From assembly GCF_001439695.1 (NCBI RefSeq), contig NZ_JYLL01000004.1, positions 1 to 64,000 of the forward strand: a DNA stretch of 64,000 nucleotides, given 5' to 3'. The position numbers were made by a program, and so were the translations under genes. The stretch's first letter is position 1, and every line of letters starts with the position of its first letter. Source of the DNA: Pseudomonas veronii. Lineage in GTDB: Bacteria > Pseudomonadota > Gammaproteobacteria > Pseudomonadales > Pseudomonadaceae. The notes beneath the pieces were generated by a model. The model was not told the DNA's origin. It did no database searches and saw only the letters and a list, made by a program, of their open reading frames with translations. Below, in pieces: positions 1 through 8,434 of the stretch.

Positions 1-368
1 TCGACGCCAGCCTCGCCGGCATGGGCGCCGGGGCCGGCAACGCGCCGCTGGAAGTGTTCATCGCCGCCGCCGAACGCCTGGGCTGGAACCACGGCACCGA
101 CCTCTACACCTTGATGGACGCAGCGGATGACATCGTGCGGCCGTTGCAGGATCGGCCAGTGCGGGTCGACCGCGAGTCGCTGGCGCTGGGGTATGCCGGG
201 GTCTATTCGAGCTTCCTGCGCCATGCCGAAATCGCTGCGGCCAAGTACGGTTTGAAGACCGTGGACATCCTCGTCGAGCTGGGCAAACGCCGCATGGTCG
301 GCGGCCAGGAAGACATGATCGTCGACGTCGCGCTGGACCTGTTGGCCGCTGGCAAGCACACACACTGA
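1..368 (+). CDS. 4-hydroxy-2-oxovalerate aldolase, C-terminal part (cut by window edge)
   Basis: Reading frame is open from base 3 to the TGA at 366-368, giving about 121 residues with no start codon in the window. The sequence ([14 protein letters not shown], then the [13 protein letters not shown] and [14 protein letters not shown] blocks, and [12 protein letters not shown] at the end) is the C-terminal half of the DmpG/BphI/MhpE aldolase. That enzyme cleaves 4-hydroxy-2-oxovalerate to pyruvate and acetaldehyde at the end of meta-cleavage pathways, normally in complex with acylating acetaldehyde dehydrogenase. The TIM-barrel catalytic part lies outside. A reductase gene starts 10 bases downstream, so the two probably share an operon for aromatic or alkyl compound breakdown whose other genes lie upstream. 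Confidence 0.9.
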   Translation, partial: DASLAGMGAGAGNAPLEVFIAAAERLGWNHGTDLYTLMDAADDIVRPLQDRPVRVDRESLALGYAGVYSSFLRHAEIAAAKYGLKTVDILVELGKRRMVGGQEDMIVDVALDLLAAGKHTH

Positions 369-378
369 GGAGGCGCGC

Positions 379-1383
379 ATGAGCTATCAACTGCAGATTC
401 TTCCGGTCGGCCTGAGTTGTCCGCTACTGCCTGAACAAACCGTGCTGGACGCGGCGCTGGCTGACGGCCTGATGCTCAAGCACAGCTGCCGCACCGGCAC
501 GTGCGGCAGTTGCAAGGGCCAGGTGCTCAGCGGTGAAGTGGAGCACGGCGACAGCCCGCTGGAGGTGCTCAGCGCGGCCGAGCGGGCGCAGGGGTTGGCG
601 CTGTTTTGCTGCGCCACGGCGCGCTCCGACCTAGTGATCGAGGCGCCGGAAGTGACGGCGTTGCGCGGTATCGGCATCCAGCAGATGGGCGTGCGTGTGG
701 CCAGCCTCGACAAGGTCAGCAGTGACGTTGCAGTGCTGCGGCTGACACTCGCCCCGGGCGCCGGGTTTACTTATTTCCCGGGCCAGTACGTGCAGGTGTT
801 GCTCAAGGATGGCAGCCGGCGCAGCTATTCGATGGCCACCCACGCCCCACGGGACAACCAGTTGGAGTTGCACATTCGGCACATGCTCGGCGGGGTGTTC
901 AGCGGGCATGTGTTCAACGCCTTGCAACCCAAGGCCATCCTGCGCATGGAAGGCCCGTTCGGCTCGTTCTACCTGCGCGACAGCGAGCGGCCGATGATCT
1001 TCCTGGCCAGCGGCACCGGTTTTGCGCCGATCCAGGCCTTGCTCGAACAGCTGCGCGAACAGGGGCACAACCGGCGTCCGGTTTACCTGTACTGGGGCGG
1101 CCGGCGCCGTGAGGATCTGTATCGGCATGAACAATTACTGGCCTGGGAGGCCCAGTTGCCGTGGCTGCGCTACACCCCGGTGCTGTCCGATCCCACCCCG
1201 GCCTGTGATTGGCAGGGCGCGACGGGCTTCGTCCACCGCCAGGTGCTGAGCGACTTCCAGAGCCTCAAGGGGTTTGAAGTGTATGCCTGTGGCGCGCCGA
1301 TCGTGGTTGATTCAGCGCGGCGCGACTACGTCGAGTTGCGGCAACTGGAGGCGGCCGACTTCTATGCCGACGCCTTCGTCTAG
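379..1383 (+). CDS. 2Fe-2S ferredoxin / FAD / NAD reductase component of an oxygenase
   Basis: 334 residues. The N-terminal plant-type ferredoxin domain (about 1-95) has cluster ligands C37, C42 and C45 in HSCRTGTCGSC and a fourth cysteine at C77 (or its neighbour C78). The flavoprotein part follows with the FAD motif RRSYSMA (about 150-156) and the NAD-binding motif FLASGTGFAPIQ (about 210-221). This order (ferredoxin, FAD, NAD) is that of the electron-transfer components of phenol, methane and alkene monooxygenases and of CDP-6-deoxyglucoseen reductase. It should pass electrons from NADH to an oxygenase. No oxygenase is in the window; it would be upstream, before the aldolase. A GGAGG precedes the ATG. 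Confidence 0.85.
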   Translation: MSYQLQILPVGLSCPLLPEQTVLDAALADGLMLKHSCRTGTCGSCKGQVLSGEVEHGDSPLEVLSAAERAQGLALFCCATARSDLVIEAPEVTALRGIGIQQMGVRVASLDKVSSDVAVLRLTLAPGAGFTYFPGQYVQVLLKDGSRRSYSMATHAPRDNQLELHIRHMLGGVFSGHVFNALQPKAILRMEGPFGSFYLRDSERPMIFLASGTGFAPIQALLEQLREQGHNRRPVYLYWGGRRREDLYRHEQLLAWEAQLPWLRYTPVLSDPTPACDWQGATGFVHRQVLSDFQSLKGFEVYACGAPIVVDSARRDYVELRQLEAADFYADAFV

Positions 1384-1497
1384 AGCCTGACCGTGCGCGT
1401 TTTTAGCGTGCGTGCCCCCAGGCCAGGTGAATCAGGCGGCTCCCCGAGGCCGCCGGTTTGCTTGCCTGTCCAACAACAAGAATCCTGAGAGGCTTGC

Positions 1498-3132
1498 GTG
1501 CTGAATCTTAGAAAATGGCGCATCACGACGCGTATTGGCGCGTTGGTGGTTGGCCTGGGCGTGTTGATCATTTGTCTGGCCATCTGGCTGGGCCTGTTGC
1601 TGCAGCGCTCGTTGCTCGAAGAAAAAATGGCGGGCGTCGACACCGCGCTGAACACCGCCAATTCGATCCTTGCGTACTACGCCGGGCAAGTGGAAAACGG
1701 CCACATGAGCCTGGCGTTGGCCCAGCGCCAGGCCGCCGAGGTGGTCGGAACCCTGCGCTACCTGGGCGATAACTATTTGCTGATCCTCGACCTGGACTAT
1801 CGGATGATCATGCACCCGACGGCGCCGGCGTTGGTGGGCAAGGCGCTGGGCGACTTCAAGGACCAGAACGGCAAGCCGTTTTCCCGCCAGTTCGTGGAGG
1901 GCGCGCGCGAGCAGGGGCGGGTGTTGGTGGATTACTACTTTCCCCGTGCCAATGGCGCGCCGGCCGAATACAAACTGTCTGAGGCGCGCCTGTTCAAGCC
2001 CTGGGGCTGGGTGGTGGCGAGCGGCATCTACCCCAGCGATGTGCAACGGGTCGTCAACCGCGTGTTGGTGGCGCCGGCATGGATCAGCGCCGTGGTGCTG
2101 CTCGGGTTGATGCTGTTTGCCTGGATGATCATCCGCAGCATTACCCGGCCGCTGCGTGAGACGGTCGAGGTGCTGGGGGCAGCGGTCAGCGGGCAAACCG
2201 ACCTGACGATACGGCTGCCCGCCGTTGGCAATGACGAACTCACGCAACTGTCACGCAGTGTCAACTGCTTGATCCATGCCGCCCATGAAGTCAGTCGAGG
2301 CACGGCAGTGGCCAGTGGGCAGGTGTTGCGCTTGAGTGACGACCTCGGCGAGGTCACAGCGGCTACCCAGACCAGCCTCGATCACCAACTGTTGGAAACC
2401 GACAGCCTGGTCACCGCCATGAATGAAATGGTCGCCACCGTGCAGGATGTCGCACGCAACGCCGCCGTGGCGGCAGATGCCACGCGGCTGGCCGAAGGGC
2501 AGGCCAGCGATGGGCAGCACATCGTTCAGTCGACCATCGACGCTATCCAGCAATTGGTCGAGGCGCTGTTCGGCACCCATGCACTGGTCAAGCAACTGGA
2601 GGCTGACTCCAGCCGAGTCGGCAGTGTGCTGGATGTGATCAGCGCGATTGCCGAGCAGACCAACCTGCTGGCGCTCAATGCGGCGATCGAAGCCGCGCGG
2701 GCGGGCGAGTATGGGCGGGGGTTTGCGGTGGTCGCCGATGAGGTGCGGACCTTGGCTCAGCGCACGCAGGCCTCCACGGTGGAGATCAAGCAGATCATCG
2801 AGCAGGTGCAGTCAGGTGCCCGTGGGGCGCTGGAGCGCATCGTCGCAAACGTCGAAACGGCACGTGTGCCGGTCGAGATCTCGGCGCGGGCGGGCGACGC
2901 CTTGAAGCGGATCACCCAGTCGGCCGCGACCGTCAGCGACATGACCTTGCAGATCGCCAGTGCGGCCGAGCAGCAGGCGGTGACGGCGGATGAAATCAGC
3001 CGCACCCTGGCGCGCATCCATACGCTGGTGACGGTCAGCGGCGCGTCCAGCGTCAGCACGCGTGATTCCAGCGACGCGTTGCGGCAGTTGGCACGGGTGC
3101 TGGAAGGGCAGGTCGAGCAGCTCAGGCTCTGA
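1498..3132 (+). CDS. methyl-accepting chemotaxis protein with single Cache sensor domain
   Basis: 544 residues, starting at GTG with a GAGAGG ribosome site five bases before it. TM helix 1 is at about 13-36, then a periplasmic single-Cache (sCache_2 type) domain to about 188 (including YLLILDLDYRMIMHP and WGWVVASGIYPSD), TM helix 2 at about 190-212, and a HAMP segment. The cytoplasmic signalling hairpin carries the conserved tip (EQTNLLALNAAIEAARAGE, then GRGFAVVADEVRTLA). It should bind a small organic ligand outside the cell and signal through CheW/CheA. The ligand cannot be told from sequence; small-acid sensing is common for this sensor type. No CheR-docking pentapeptide is present at the C-terminus (it ends QLRL). 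Confidence 0.92.
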   Translation: MLNLRKWRITTRIGALVVGLGVLIICLAIWLGLLLQRSLLEEKMAGVDTALNTANSILAYYAGQVENGHMSLALAQRQAAEVVGTLRYLGDNYLLILDLDYRMIMHPTAPALVGKALGDFKDQNGKPFSRQFVEGAREQGRVLVDYYFPRANGAPAEYKLSEARLFKPWGWVVASGIYPSDVQRVVNRVLVAPAWISAVVLLGLMLFAWMIIRSITRPLRETVEVLGAAVSGQTDLTIRLPAVGNDELTQLSRSVNCLIHAAHEVSRGTAVASGQVLRLSDDLGEVTAATQTSLDHQLLETDSLVTAMNEMVATVQDVARNAAVAADATRLAEGQASDGQHIVQSTIDAIQQLVEALFGTHALVKQLEADSSRVGSVLDVISAIAEQTNLLALNAAIEAARAGEYGRGFAVVADEVRTLAQRTQASTVEIKQIIEQVQSGARGALERIVANVETARVPVEISARAGDALKRITQSAATVSDMTLQIASAAEQQAVTADEISRTLARIHTLVTVSGASSVSTRDSSDALRQLARVLEGQVEQLRL

Positions 3133-3346
3133 AGGCGGCTGGTTGCTGCGGATCGCGCATGACCGCGTTTGTCTAAGCCCTCTTGTGCCTGTTGACCGAG
3201 ATTCGTCAGGCGTTGCGGGGGGGCTCCATGGTCAAAGTCGAGTTGGGCCGGCGTACATGCATGACGGCAGTATCGCCACCCTCGAAGAGGGATTTCCCGG
3301 CTGGACCGATCTCCCTCGTTGAGGCTGCCCCGCGCCGAACGCCACG

Positions 3347-3871
3347 CTAACGCTGATTGAGCATGGCCAGCATGCGTGGCGCGATAAAGCGATGGAACGG
3401 CGCCACCGGCAGCATATACAGGCGGCCCAGCCAGTTGTGCGGCCGGACCACGGTGGAGAGCACCACCCGGCGCGCCCCTTGCGCGTCGAGTGGCATAAGG
3501 TTGATGGCCAGGTACACATCCAGGTGCCGATCCTGGTCGACCAGCAGCACTTCGTCGGGGGTTTGCGACACCAGCGTGAAAATCCCCACTCGGTCGCCGG
3601 GCCGATAGTCGGCGTCCGCACGCTCAAGGTCGATGCGTGTCAGCCTGCCGAGGTCTTTGAGGCCAAACACCTGCACCAGTCGATTGCGCAGCGCCATCAA
3701 TCGGTCGATCCAGACCGGTGTCCGGGCCATCAGCCGCAGCCCATGCCGCAACGCGCTGCGCTCGCGGTCATCGGCGAAGGTGCTCTGACAATCGATGAAA
3801 CTGGCGCCCGTGGCATGGCGGGCAATGCTTGAGTCGAGCGGAAGAGCGCAGTGGCTGACGCTGGCGTTCAT
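3347..3871 (-). CDS. DUF2867 family protein
   Basis: 174 residues. The pattern of an N-terminal FIDC segment, a central DYRPGDRVGIFTLVSQTPDEVLLVDQD-type block and a C-terminal VRPHNWLGRLYM stretch matches the DUF2867 family, which also forms the C-terminal part of some NAD-binding epimerase-like proteins. No signal peptide or membrane helix is evident. It stands alone, convergent with the chemoreceptor (214 bp gap). Function is unknown; the fold is probably a START-like lipid or ligand-binding barrel, which is inference. Confidence 0.7.
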   Translation of the reverse strand: MNASVSHCALPLDSSIARHATGASFIDCQSTFADDRERSALRHGLRLMARTPVWIDRLMALRNRLVQVFGLKDLGRLTRIDLERADADYRPGDRVGIFTLVSQTPDEVLLVDQDRHLDVYLAINLMPLDAQGARRVVLSTVVRPHNWLGRLYMLPVAPFHRFIAPRMLAMLNQR

Positions 3872-4221
3872 AAGGGGTGTCCGAAGGCCATGTAGGGTGG
3901 GTAGGGCGTTGTCATTTTGGGTTCCACGAGGTGCCGGGATCGCACGAGCGCAGGATCAAGTGGGCCAGAAAGTGCAGGGCATCCTCAAGCTTTTTAATTG
4001 CTCAGTGTCGCGCACCAATGAAAAACCCAGGGGGCCAGGCGCTTTGTCGGCCCACTGAACGCAAAAAAGGCGCCCGAAGGCGCCAAGGGGTTCACCCTGA
4101 CCGAGGGAGCCGGGTGAAGCCGTTCACAGCAATGGTCGCGGTGGTAAGGCGCGACGGGAACGGAAGCGGGGCGCGCCGAGTGAAGGTGCGCAGGGGTTCA
4201 TTTGGGGTAACACACGACGGC
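3872..4221. other. intergenic region between DUF2867 gene and pot operon
   Basis: 350 bases without a credible gene. It holds the probable 5' region of the DUF2867 gene on its left and the end of the pot transcript on its right. Two hairpins are visible: the terminator at 4063-4084 and a weaker TTCACCC/GGGTGAA pair at 4091-4097 and 4112-4118. I see nothing else. Confidence 0.6.
4063..4084 (-). terminator. rho-independent terminator of pot operon
   Basis: GGCGCC (4069-4074), loop CGAA, GGCGCC (4079-4084). Read on the minus strand the stem is followed by six T (4068-4063). It lies 138 bases past the potI stop and fits an intrinsic terminator for potGHI. Confidence 0.75.
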
Positions 4222-5097
4222 CTAGGCCGTCGCGGGCGTGCGTTGCGGCTGCCAGGTTTCGCTGGCGGTCTGGTCCATGGCTTCCTGGATCGCTCGCTTG
4301 CGGTTGGCTTCGGCCTTGCGGCTGAAATACCAGACCATGAACGTCATCAGTGACACCGCCATCAGGATCAGGCTGGCCACGGCGTTGATCTCCGGCTTGA
4401 CCCCCAGGCGCACGGCAGAGAACACCTCCATCGGCAGGGTGGTGGAGCCGGGCCCGGAGACGAAACTGGCGAGCACCAAGTCATCCAGGGACAAGGCGAA
4501 CGACATCATGCCGCCCGCTGCCAACGACGGCGCGATCATCGGGATGGTGATCAGGAAAAACACCTTGAGTGGCCGCGCGCCGAGGTCCATGGCGGCTTCT
4601 TCGATGGACAGGTCCAGCTCGCGCAGGCGTGCCGAGACGACCACCGCGACATACGCGGCGCAGAACGTGGTGTGGGCGATCCAGATCGTCACCAGGCCGC
4701 GTTCCATGGGCCAGCCGATCATCTGCGCCATCGCCACGAACAGCAGCAGCAGCGACAGCCCGGTGATTACTTCCGGCATCACCAGGGGCGCGGTCACCAG
4801 GCCACCGAACAGGGTCCGGCCCTTGAAGCGGGTGACCCGGGTCAGCACGAACGCGGCCAGGGTGCCCAGGACCACGGCGGCGACGGCGGTGTAGCAGGCA
4901 ATCTCCAGGGAACGGGCCACCGAACCCATCAGTTGGGTGTTGTCCAACAGCCCCAGGTACCACTTGAGCGACCAGCCGCCCCAGACCGTCACCAGCTTGG
5001 AGGCGTTGAACGAATAGATCACCAGAATCAGCATCGGCAGGTAGATGAACAACAAGCCGAGTACCAGCATCAGGGTCGAAAAACTGAAACGCTTCAT
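4222..5097 (-). CDS. potI: polyamine ABC transporter permease PotI/SpuH
   Basis: 291 residues with about six membrane helices. The inner-membrane permease EAA loop is present (EEAAMDLGARPLKVFFLITIP). The N-terminus (MKRFSFSTLMLVLGLLFIYLPMLILVIYSFN) is typical of PotI, the second permease of the putrescine transporter. I start it at the ATG at 5097 rather than at upstream codons, because that ATG overlaps the potH stop as ATGA and gives the family N-terminus. It is the last gene of potG-potH-potI and precedes a terminator. With PotH it forms the channel through which polyamines delivered by a periplasmic binding protein enter. Confidence 0.93.
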   Translation of the reverse strand: MKRFSFSTLMLVLGLLFIYLPMLILVIYSFNASKLVTVWGGWSLKWYLGLLDNTQLMGSVARSLEIACYTAVAAVVLGTLAAFVLTRVTRFKGRTLFGGLVTAPLVMPEVITGLSLLLLFVAMAQMIGWPMERGLVTIWIAHTTFCAAYVAVVVSARLRELDLSIEEAAMDLGARPLKVFFLITIPMIAPSLAAGGMMSFALSLDDLVLASFVSGPGSTTLPMEVFSAVRLGVKPEINAVASLILMAVSLMTFMVWYFSRKAEANRKRAIQEAMDQTASETWQPQRTPATA

Positions 5098-6023
5098 GCC
5101 CGTGCCTCCATTTCTTTGGCCTGGCTGCGGTTGAACAGCACGATGGGAATAATCAGGATCGCCAGCATCACCACCGCCAGGGCGGAGGCCACCGGCCAGT
5201 CGCGGTTGTTGAAGAACTCCTGCCACAGCACGCGGCCGATCATCAGGGTCTCCGGGCCGCCCAGCAGTTCCGGGATCACGAACTCGCCGACCACCGGAAT
5301 GAACACCAGCATGCAGCCGGCGACGATGCCGTTCTTGGCCAGCGGCACGGTGATTTTCCAGAAGTTGTTGAAGTTGCTCGAACCCAGGTCCGAGGCGGCT
5401 TCCAGCAGGCTCTGGTCGTGCTTGACCAGGTTGGCGTAGAGCGGCAGCACCATGAACGGCAGGTAGGCGTAGACCACGCCGATGTAGACCGCCGTGTTGG
5501 TGTTGAGGATTTCAATCGGGCTCGATATCAGGCCGCACCCCATCAGGAACGCATTGAGCAGGCCGTTATTGCTGAGGATGCCCATCCAGGCATAGACGCG
5601 GATCAGGATCGCGGTCCAGGTCGGCATCATGATCAGCAGCAGTAATACGTTTTGCATTTCCTTGCGGGTCTTGGAAATCCCATAGGCCATGGGAAAACCG
5701 ATCAGCAGGCACATCAGCGTGCTGAGCAGGGCGATCTTCAGCGAGCCCAGGTAGGCCGAGATGTACAACTCGTCGGCACCCAGCAGGCTGTAGTTACCCA
5801 GGTTCAGCAGCACCTGGAGTTTCTGGTCGACGAAGCCGTAGATCTGCGAATACGGCGGAATCGAGACGGTCGCTTCGGAGAAGCTGATCTTCATCACCAG
5901 GAAAAACGGCAGCATGAAAAACAGGAACAGCCAGAGGAAGGGAATGCCGATCACCAGCTTGCGACCGCTGGGCAGCACACGGATCAACGCTTGATGGAAA
6001 GTGCTCATGGTCGATGTACTCAT
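5094..6023 (-). CDS. potH: polyamine ABC transporter permease PotH/SpuG
   Basis: 309 residues with six predicted membrane helices. The EAA-type loop is LLEAASDLGSSNFNNFWKITVP. It starts at the ATG at 6023 (MSTSTMSTFHQ), overlapping the potG stop as ATGA; an internal ATG at 6008 is a possible alternative. It ends in an ATGA overlap with potI. It pairs with PotI as the transmembrane part of the putrescine/spermidine importer, powered by PotG. The tight overlaps show translational coupling of all three genes. Confidence 0.92.
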   Translation of the reverse strand: MSTSTMSTFHQALIRVLPSGRKLVIGIPFLWLFLFFMLPFFLVMKISFSEATVSIPPYSQIYGFVDQKLQVLLNLGNYSLLGADELYISAYLGSLKIALLSTLMCLLIGFPMAYGISKTRKEMQNVLLLLIMMPTWTAILIRVYAWMGILSNNGLLNAFLMGCGLISSPIEILNTNTAVYIGVVYAYLPFMVLPLYANLVKHDQSLLEAASDLGSSNFNNFWKITVPLAKNGIVAGCMLVFIPVVGEFVIPELLGGPETLMIGRVLWQEFFNNRDWPVASALAVVMLAILIIPIVLFNRSQAKEMEARA

Positions 6024-7162
6024 GCCCGCAGTACCACGCCGCTGTCGTCTTCCCACCACACGTACACAGTGTCGCCCCAGGACGGTCGGGAGCCACGGCG
6101 TTCGGCGTTGGCCATGAACGACTGGACGATCTTGCCGCTGGGCAGCTCGACGTAAAACACCGAGTGCCCGCCGAGGTAGGCGATGTCGTGGACCTTGCCG
6201 CTGGACCAGTTGTGCGCGCAGGTCGGCATTTGGGTGGTGACCAACAGCTTTTCCGGGCGGATGGCGTAGGTCACCGACTTGTCTTCCACCGAAGTGGCGA
6301 TGCCGTAGCCGACGTAGATGTTGCGGTCCAGGTCCGCGCACTTGAGCACCGCGTGGCCTTCGGCGTCGTCGACCACCTGGGTGTCGAAGATGTTGACGTT
6401 GCCGACGAACTCGCAGACCAGGCGGCTCACCGGCGCTTCGTAAACGTCCACCGGGCTGCCGATCTGGGCGATCCAGCCCAAGTGCATGATGGCGATGCGC
6501 TGGGCCATGGTCATGGCTTCTTCCTGGTCGTGGGTCACCATCACGCAGGTCACGCCGACGCGTTCGATGATCTCCACCAGTTCCAGTTGCATCTGCGAGC
6601 GCAGCTTTTTATCCAGGGCGCCCATGGGTTCGTCGAGCAGCAGCAATTTCGGGCGTTTGGCCAGGGAACGGGCGAGGGCCACGCGCTGGCGCTGGCCGCC
6701 GGAGAGCTGGTGGGGTTTGCGCCGGGCGTATTGGGTCATGTGGACCAGCTTGAGCATTTCCTCGACCCGCGCCTCGATCTCGCCGGCTGGAAGGCGGTCC
6801 TGCTTGAGGCCGAAGGCGATGTTCTGGGCCACGGTCATGTGCGGGAACAGGGCATAGGACTGGAACATCATGTTGATCGGCCGCTCATAGGGCGGCATCT
6901 CGGTGATGTCCACGCCATCCAGCAGGATGCGGCCTTCGGTGGGCCGTTCGAAACCGGCGAGCATGCGCAGCAGGGTGGATTTGCCCGAACCCGAACCGCC
7001 GAGCAGGGCGAAGATCTCGCCCTGGTGGATCTCCAGGGACACATCGTCCACGGCCACGGTTTCGTCGAACTTCTTGGTCACGCGGTCGATCTTCACCAGC
7101 ACCTTTTGCGGTTGCTGATGACCTTCCAGTGCCTTGCGATAAATGCTGGAGGCGTTTGCCAT
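6020..7162 (-). CDS. potG: polyamine ABC transporter ATP-binding protein PotG/SpuF
   Basis: 380 residues. Walker A is GGSGSGKS (55-62), the ABC signature LSGGQ (153-157), Walker B LLLLDEP (173-179), and the switch His is in VMVTHDQEEAM. The C-terminal TOBE-like domain (from about 270) fits the PotA/PotG branch. GGGAG precedes the ATG. It is the first gene of the three-gene operon. No potF-type binding protein sits next to it, although potF-potG-potH-potI is the usual order; a PotF-like protein is encoded at 62832-63911. Energises polyamine import at the inner membrane. Confidence 0.93.
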   Translation of the reverse strand: MANASSIYRKALEGHQQPQKVLVKIDRVTKKFDETVAVDDVSLEIHQGEIFALLGGSGSGKSTLLRMLAGFERPTEGRILLDGVDITEMPPYERPINMMFQSYALFPHMTVAQNIAFGLKQDRLPAGEIEARVEEMLKLVHMTQYARRKPHQLSGGQRQRVALARSLAKRPKLLLLDEPMGALDKKLRSQMQLELVEIIERVGVTCVMVTHDQEEAMTMAQRIAIMHLGWIAQIGSPVDVYEAPVSRLVCEFVGNVNIFDTQVVDDAEGHAVLKCADLDRNIYVGYGIATSVEDKSVTYAIRPEKLLVTTQMPTCAHNWSSGKVHDIAYLGGHSVFYVELPSGKIVQSFMANAERRGSRPSWGDTVYVWWEDDSGVVLRA

Positions 7163-7219
7163 GTGAAACTCCCAACAGGTCGTCGGGCCAATGCGGCCTG
7201 ACGTAATAAGGTTGATTGC

Positions 7220-7249
7220 AAACCTGCACCCTCAGTGCAATGCAGGTTT
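7220..7249. repeat. inverted repeat upstream of potG (possible operator)
   Basis: Perfect 9-base arms AAACCTGCA (7220-7228) and TGCAGGTTT (7241-7249), 12-base spacer, 58-87 bases upstream of the potG start. There is no T tract on either side, so an operator is likelier than a terminator. No regulator is assigned. Confidence 0.45.
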
Positions 7250-7381
7250 ATTCGGCACCGCCGTCCTGGCTGCCTGGCCTTGCTTGTTGTTGTTCGGGTA
7301 TTGCCGTTCACGCCGCACGGCAGGCGCACACAGGTGCGCGCGCCGCGTGGGCAGGGCGTGTCAATCGGTAAAGCGAGTGCT

Positions 7382-7402
7382 GGCGGCCCGGCGCGGGCCG
7401 CC
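7382..7402. repeat. GC-rich hairpin after puuD stop
   Basis: GGCGGCCCG (7382-7390), GCG loop, CGGGCCGCC (7394-7402), six bases beyond the puuD stop on the minus strand. The stem is strong but no T run follows, so it may end or stabilise the puuD transcript without being a classical terminator. Confidence 0.5.
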
Positions 7403-7407
7403 TGGTG

Positions 7408-8169
7408 TCAAAGGCGCTGACGCTGCGCGGCACGTTGCCGGCAGGCATCGCCAAAGGCCTGGAAAATACTCAGGTAGGCCGGGTTCGACAGGACCTGCCA
7501 TTCCGGGTGCCACTGCACGCCAAAGGCAAACGCCTGGCTGTGCTCCACGGAAACGGCTTCGATCAGGCCATCCGGGGCCAGGGCCTCGACCCGCAGGCCG
7601 TCACCCAGGCGGTCGATGCCCTGACTGTGGATCGAGTTGACCTGGATCTCGCCGGCCAGGCCCATGGCCTCGAACATGCCGCCGGGCTGGATCGCCACCG
7701 GGTGTGCCGGGGCGTACTGGACGTCGAGGCGCGGGTCGTCGGCTTCGCGGTGGTCCATAAAGCCCGGCAGTTCATGCACCTTCTGGTGCAGGCTGCCGCC
7801 AAAGGCCACGTTCATTTCCTGGAAGCCGCGGCAGATGCCGAGGACTGGCACGCCGGCCGCCACCGCAGCCCGCAACAGGGGCAGGGTGGTGGCGTCGCGT
7901 TGCGGGTCATGGGCGGTGCCCGGCGCGCTGGGAGCGCCTTGATAGTGGAAGGGTTCGACATTGGACGGCGAGCCGGTGAACAGCAGGCCGTCGACGTAGT
8001 GCAGCAGGTCCTTGATCTCGCAGAGGTCCGCCAGGGAAGGAATGATCACCGGCAGCCCGAGGGCCGCGACGCTGACAGCACGCAAATACTTGTCGCCGCT
8101 GACATGGTAGGGGTGCAAGCCAATCTCTTTGACGCACGCTGTAACACCGATCAATGGCTTGAGTGCCAT
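7408..8169 (-). CDS. puuD: gamma-glutamyl-GABA hydrolase PuuD/SpuA (class I glutamine amidotransferase)
   Basis: 253 residues. The class I glutamine amidotransferase nucleophile elbow is VPVLGICRGFQEMN (Cys nucleophile) and the catalytic His is in QWHPEW near 223. The start at 8169 (MALKPLIGVT) has GAGGTG six bases upstream; an upstream in-frame ATG at 8190 lacks one. The family hydrolyses gamma-glutamyl-GABA to glutamate and GABA, the last step of glutamylated putrescine breakdown. It is transcribed divergently from puuA, as spuA and spuB are in other pseudomonads. The ligase, oxidase and aldehyde dehydrogenase of the same pathway are at 8435-12675. Confidence 0.93.
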   Translation of the reverse strand: MALKPLIGVTACVKEIGLHPYHVSGDKYLRAVSVAALGLPVIIPSLADLCEIKDLLHYVDGLLFTGSPSNVEPFHYQGAPSAPGTAHDPQRDATTLPLLRAAVAAGVPVLGICRGFQEMNVAFGGSLHQKVHELPGFMDHREADDPRLDVQYAPAHPVAIQPGGMFEAMGLAGEIQVNSIHSQGIDRLGDGLRVEALAPDGLIEAVSVEHSQAFAFGVQWHPEWQVLSNPAYLSIFQAFGDACRQRAAQRQRL

Positions 8170-8434
8170 TTTTATCACCTCGAAATTCACGCTGGAACGA
8201 GTTTTTCCAGAGCTTATCTCCGTTGATTTTAATTAACAACTTCAATGTAAAAAATTCTAAACGATTGCGAGTGTGTTTGTGTTGATTGGTTGGGTTGGCG
8301 CCCAATTTTGGTGCTATGGCTACCAATATAATTAACGAGCGGTGCCCGTTCTCGCTATTGACTTCACTTTGGCTTTCGGATTGACTGCTGCCACGAAACA
8401 GCTTTGAACATAATAATTAACACATAGGTGCATC
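8170..8434. promoter_or_regulatory. divergent puuD/puuA promoter region
   Basis: 265 bases, clearly A/T-richer than its surroundings, so both promoters should lie here. Short inverted repeats are present: TTGGG/CCCAA (8290-8294, 8301-8305) and TTGGT/ACCAA (8308-8312, 8322-8326). They are candidates for the PuuR/PauR-type repressor encoded at 12937, but this is a guess. puuA has an AGGTG ribosome site four bases before its ATG. Confidence 0.55.

Noticed and set aside
6014..7201. 395-codon frame on the plus strand opposite potG
   Set aside because: Antisense shadow of an ABC ATPase with all motifs intact.
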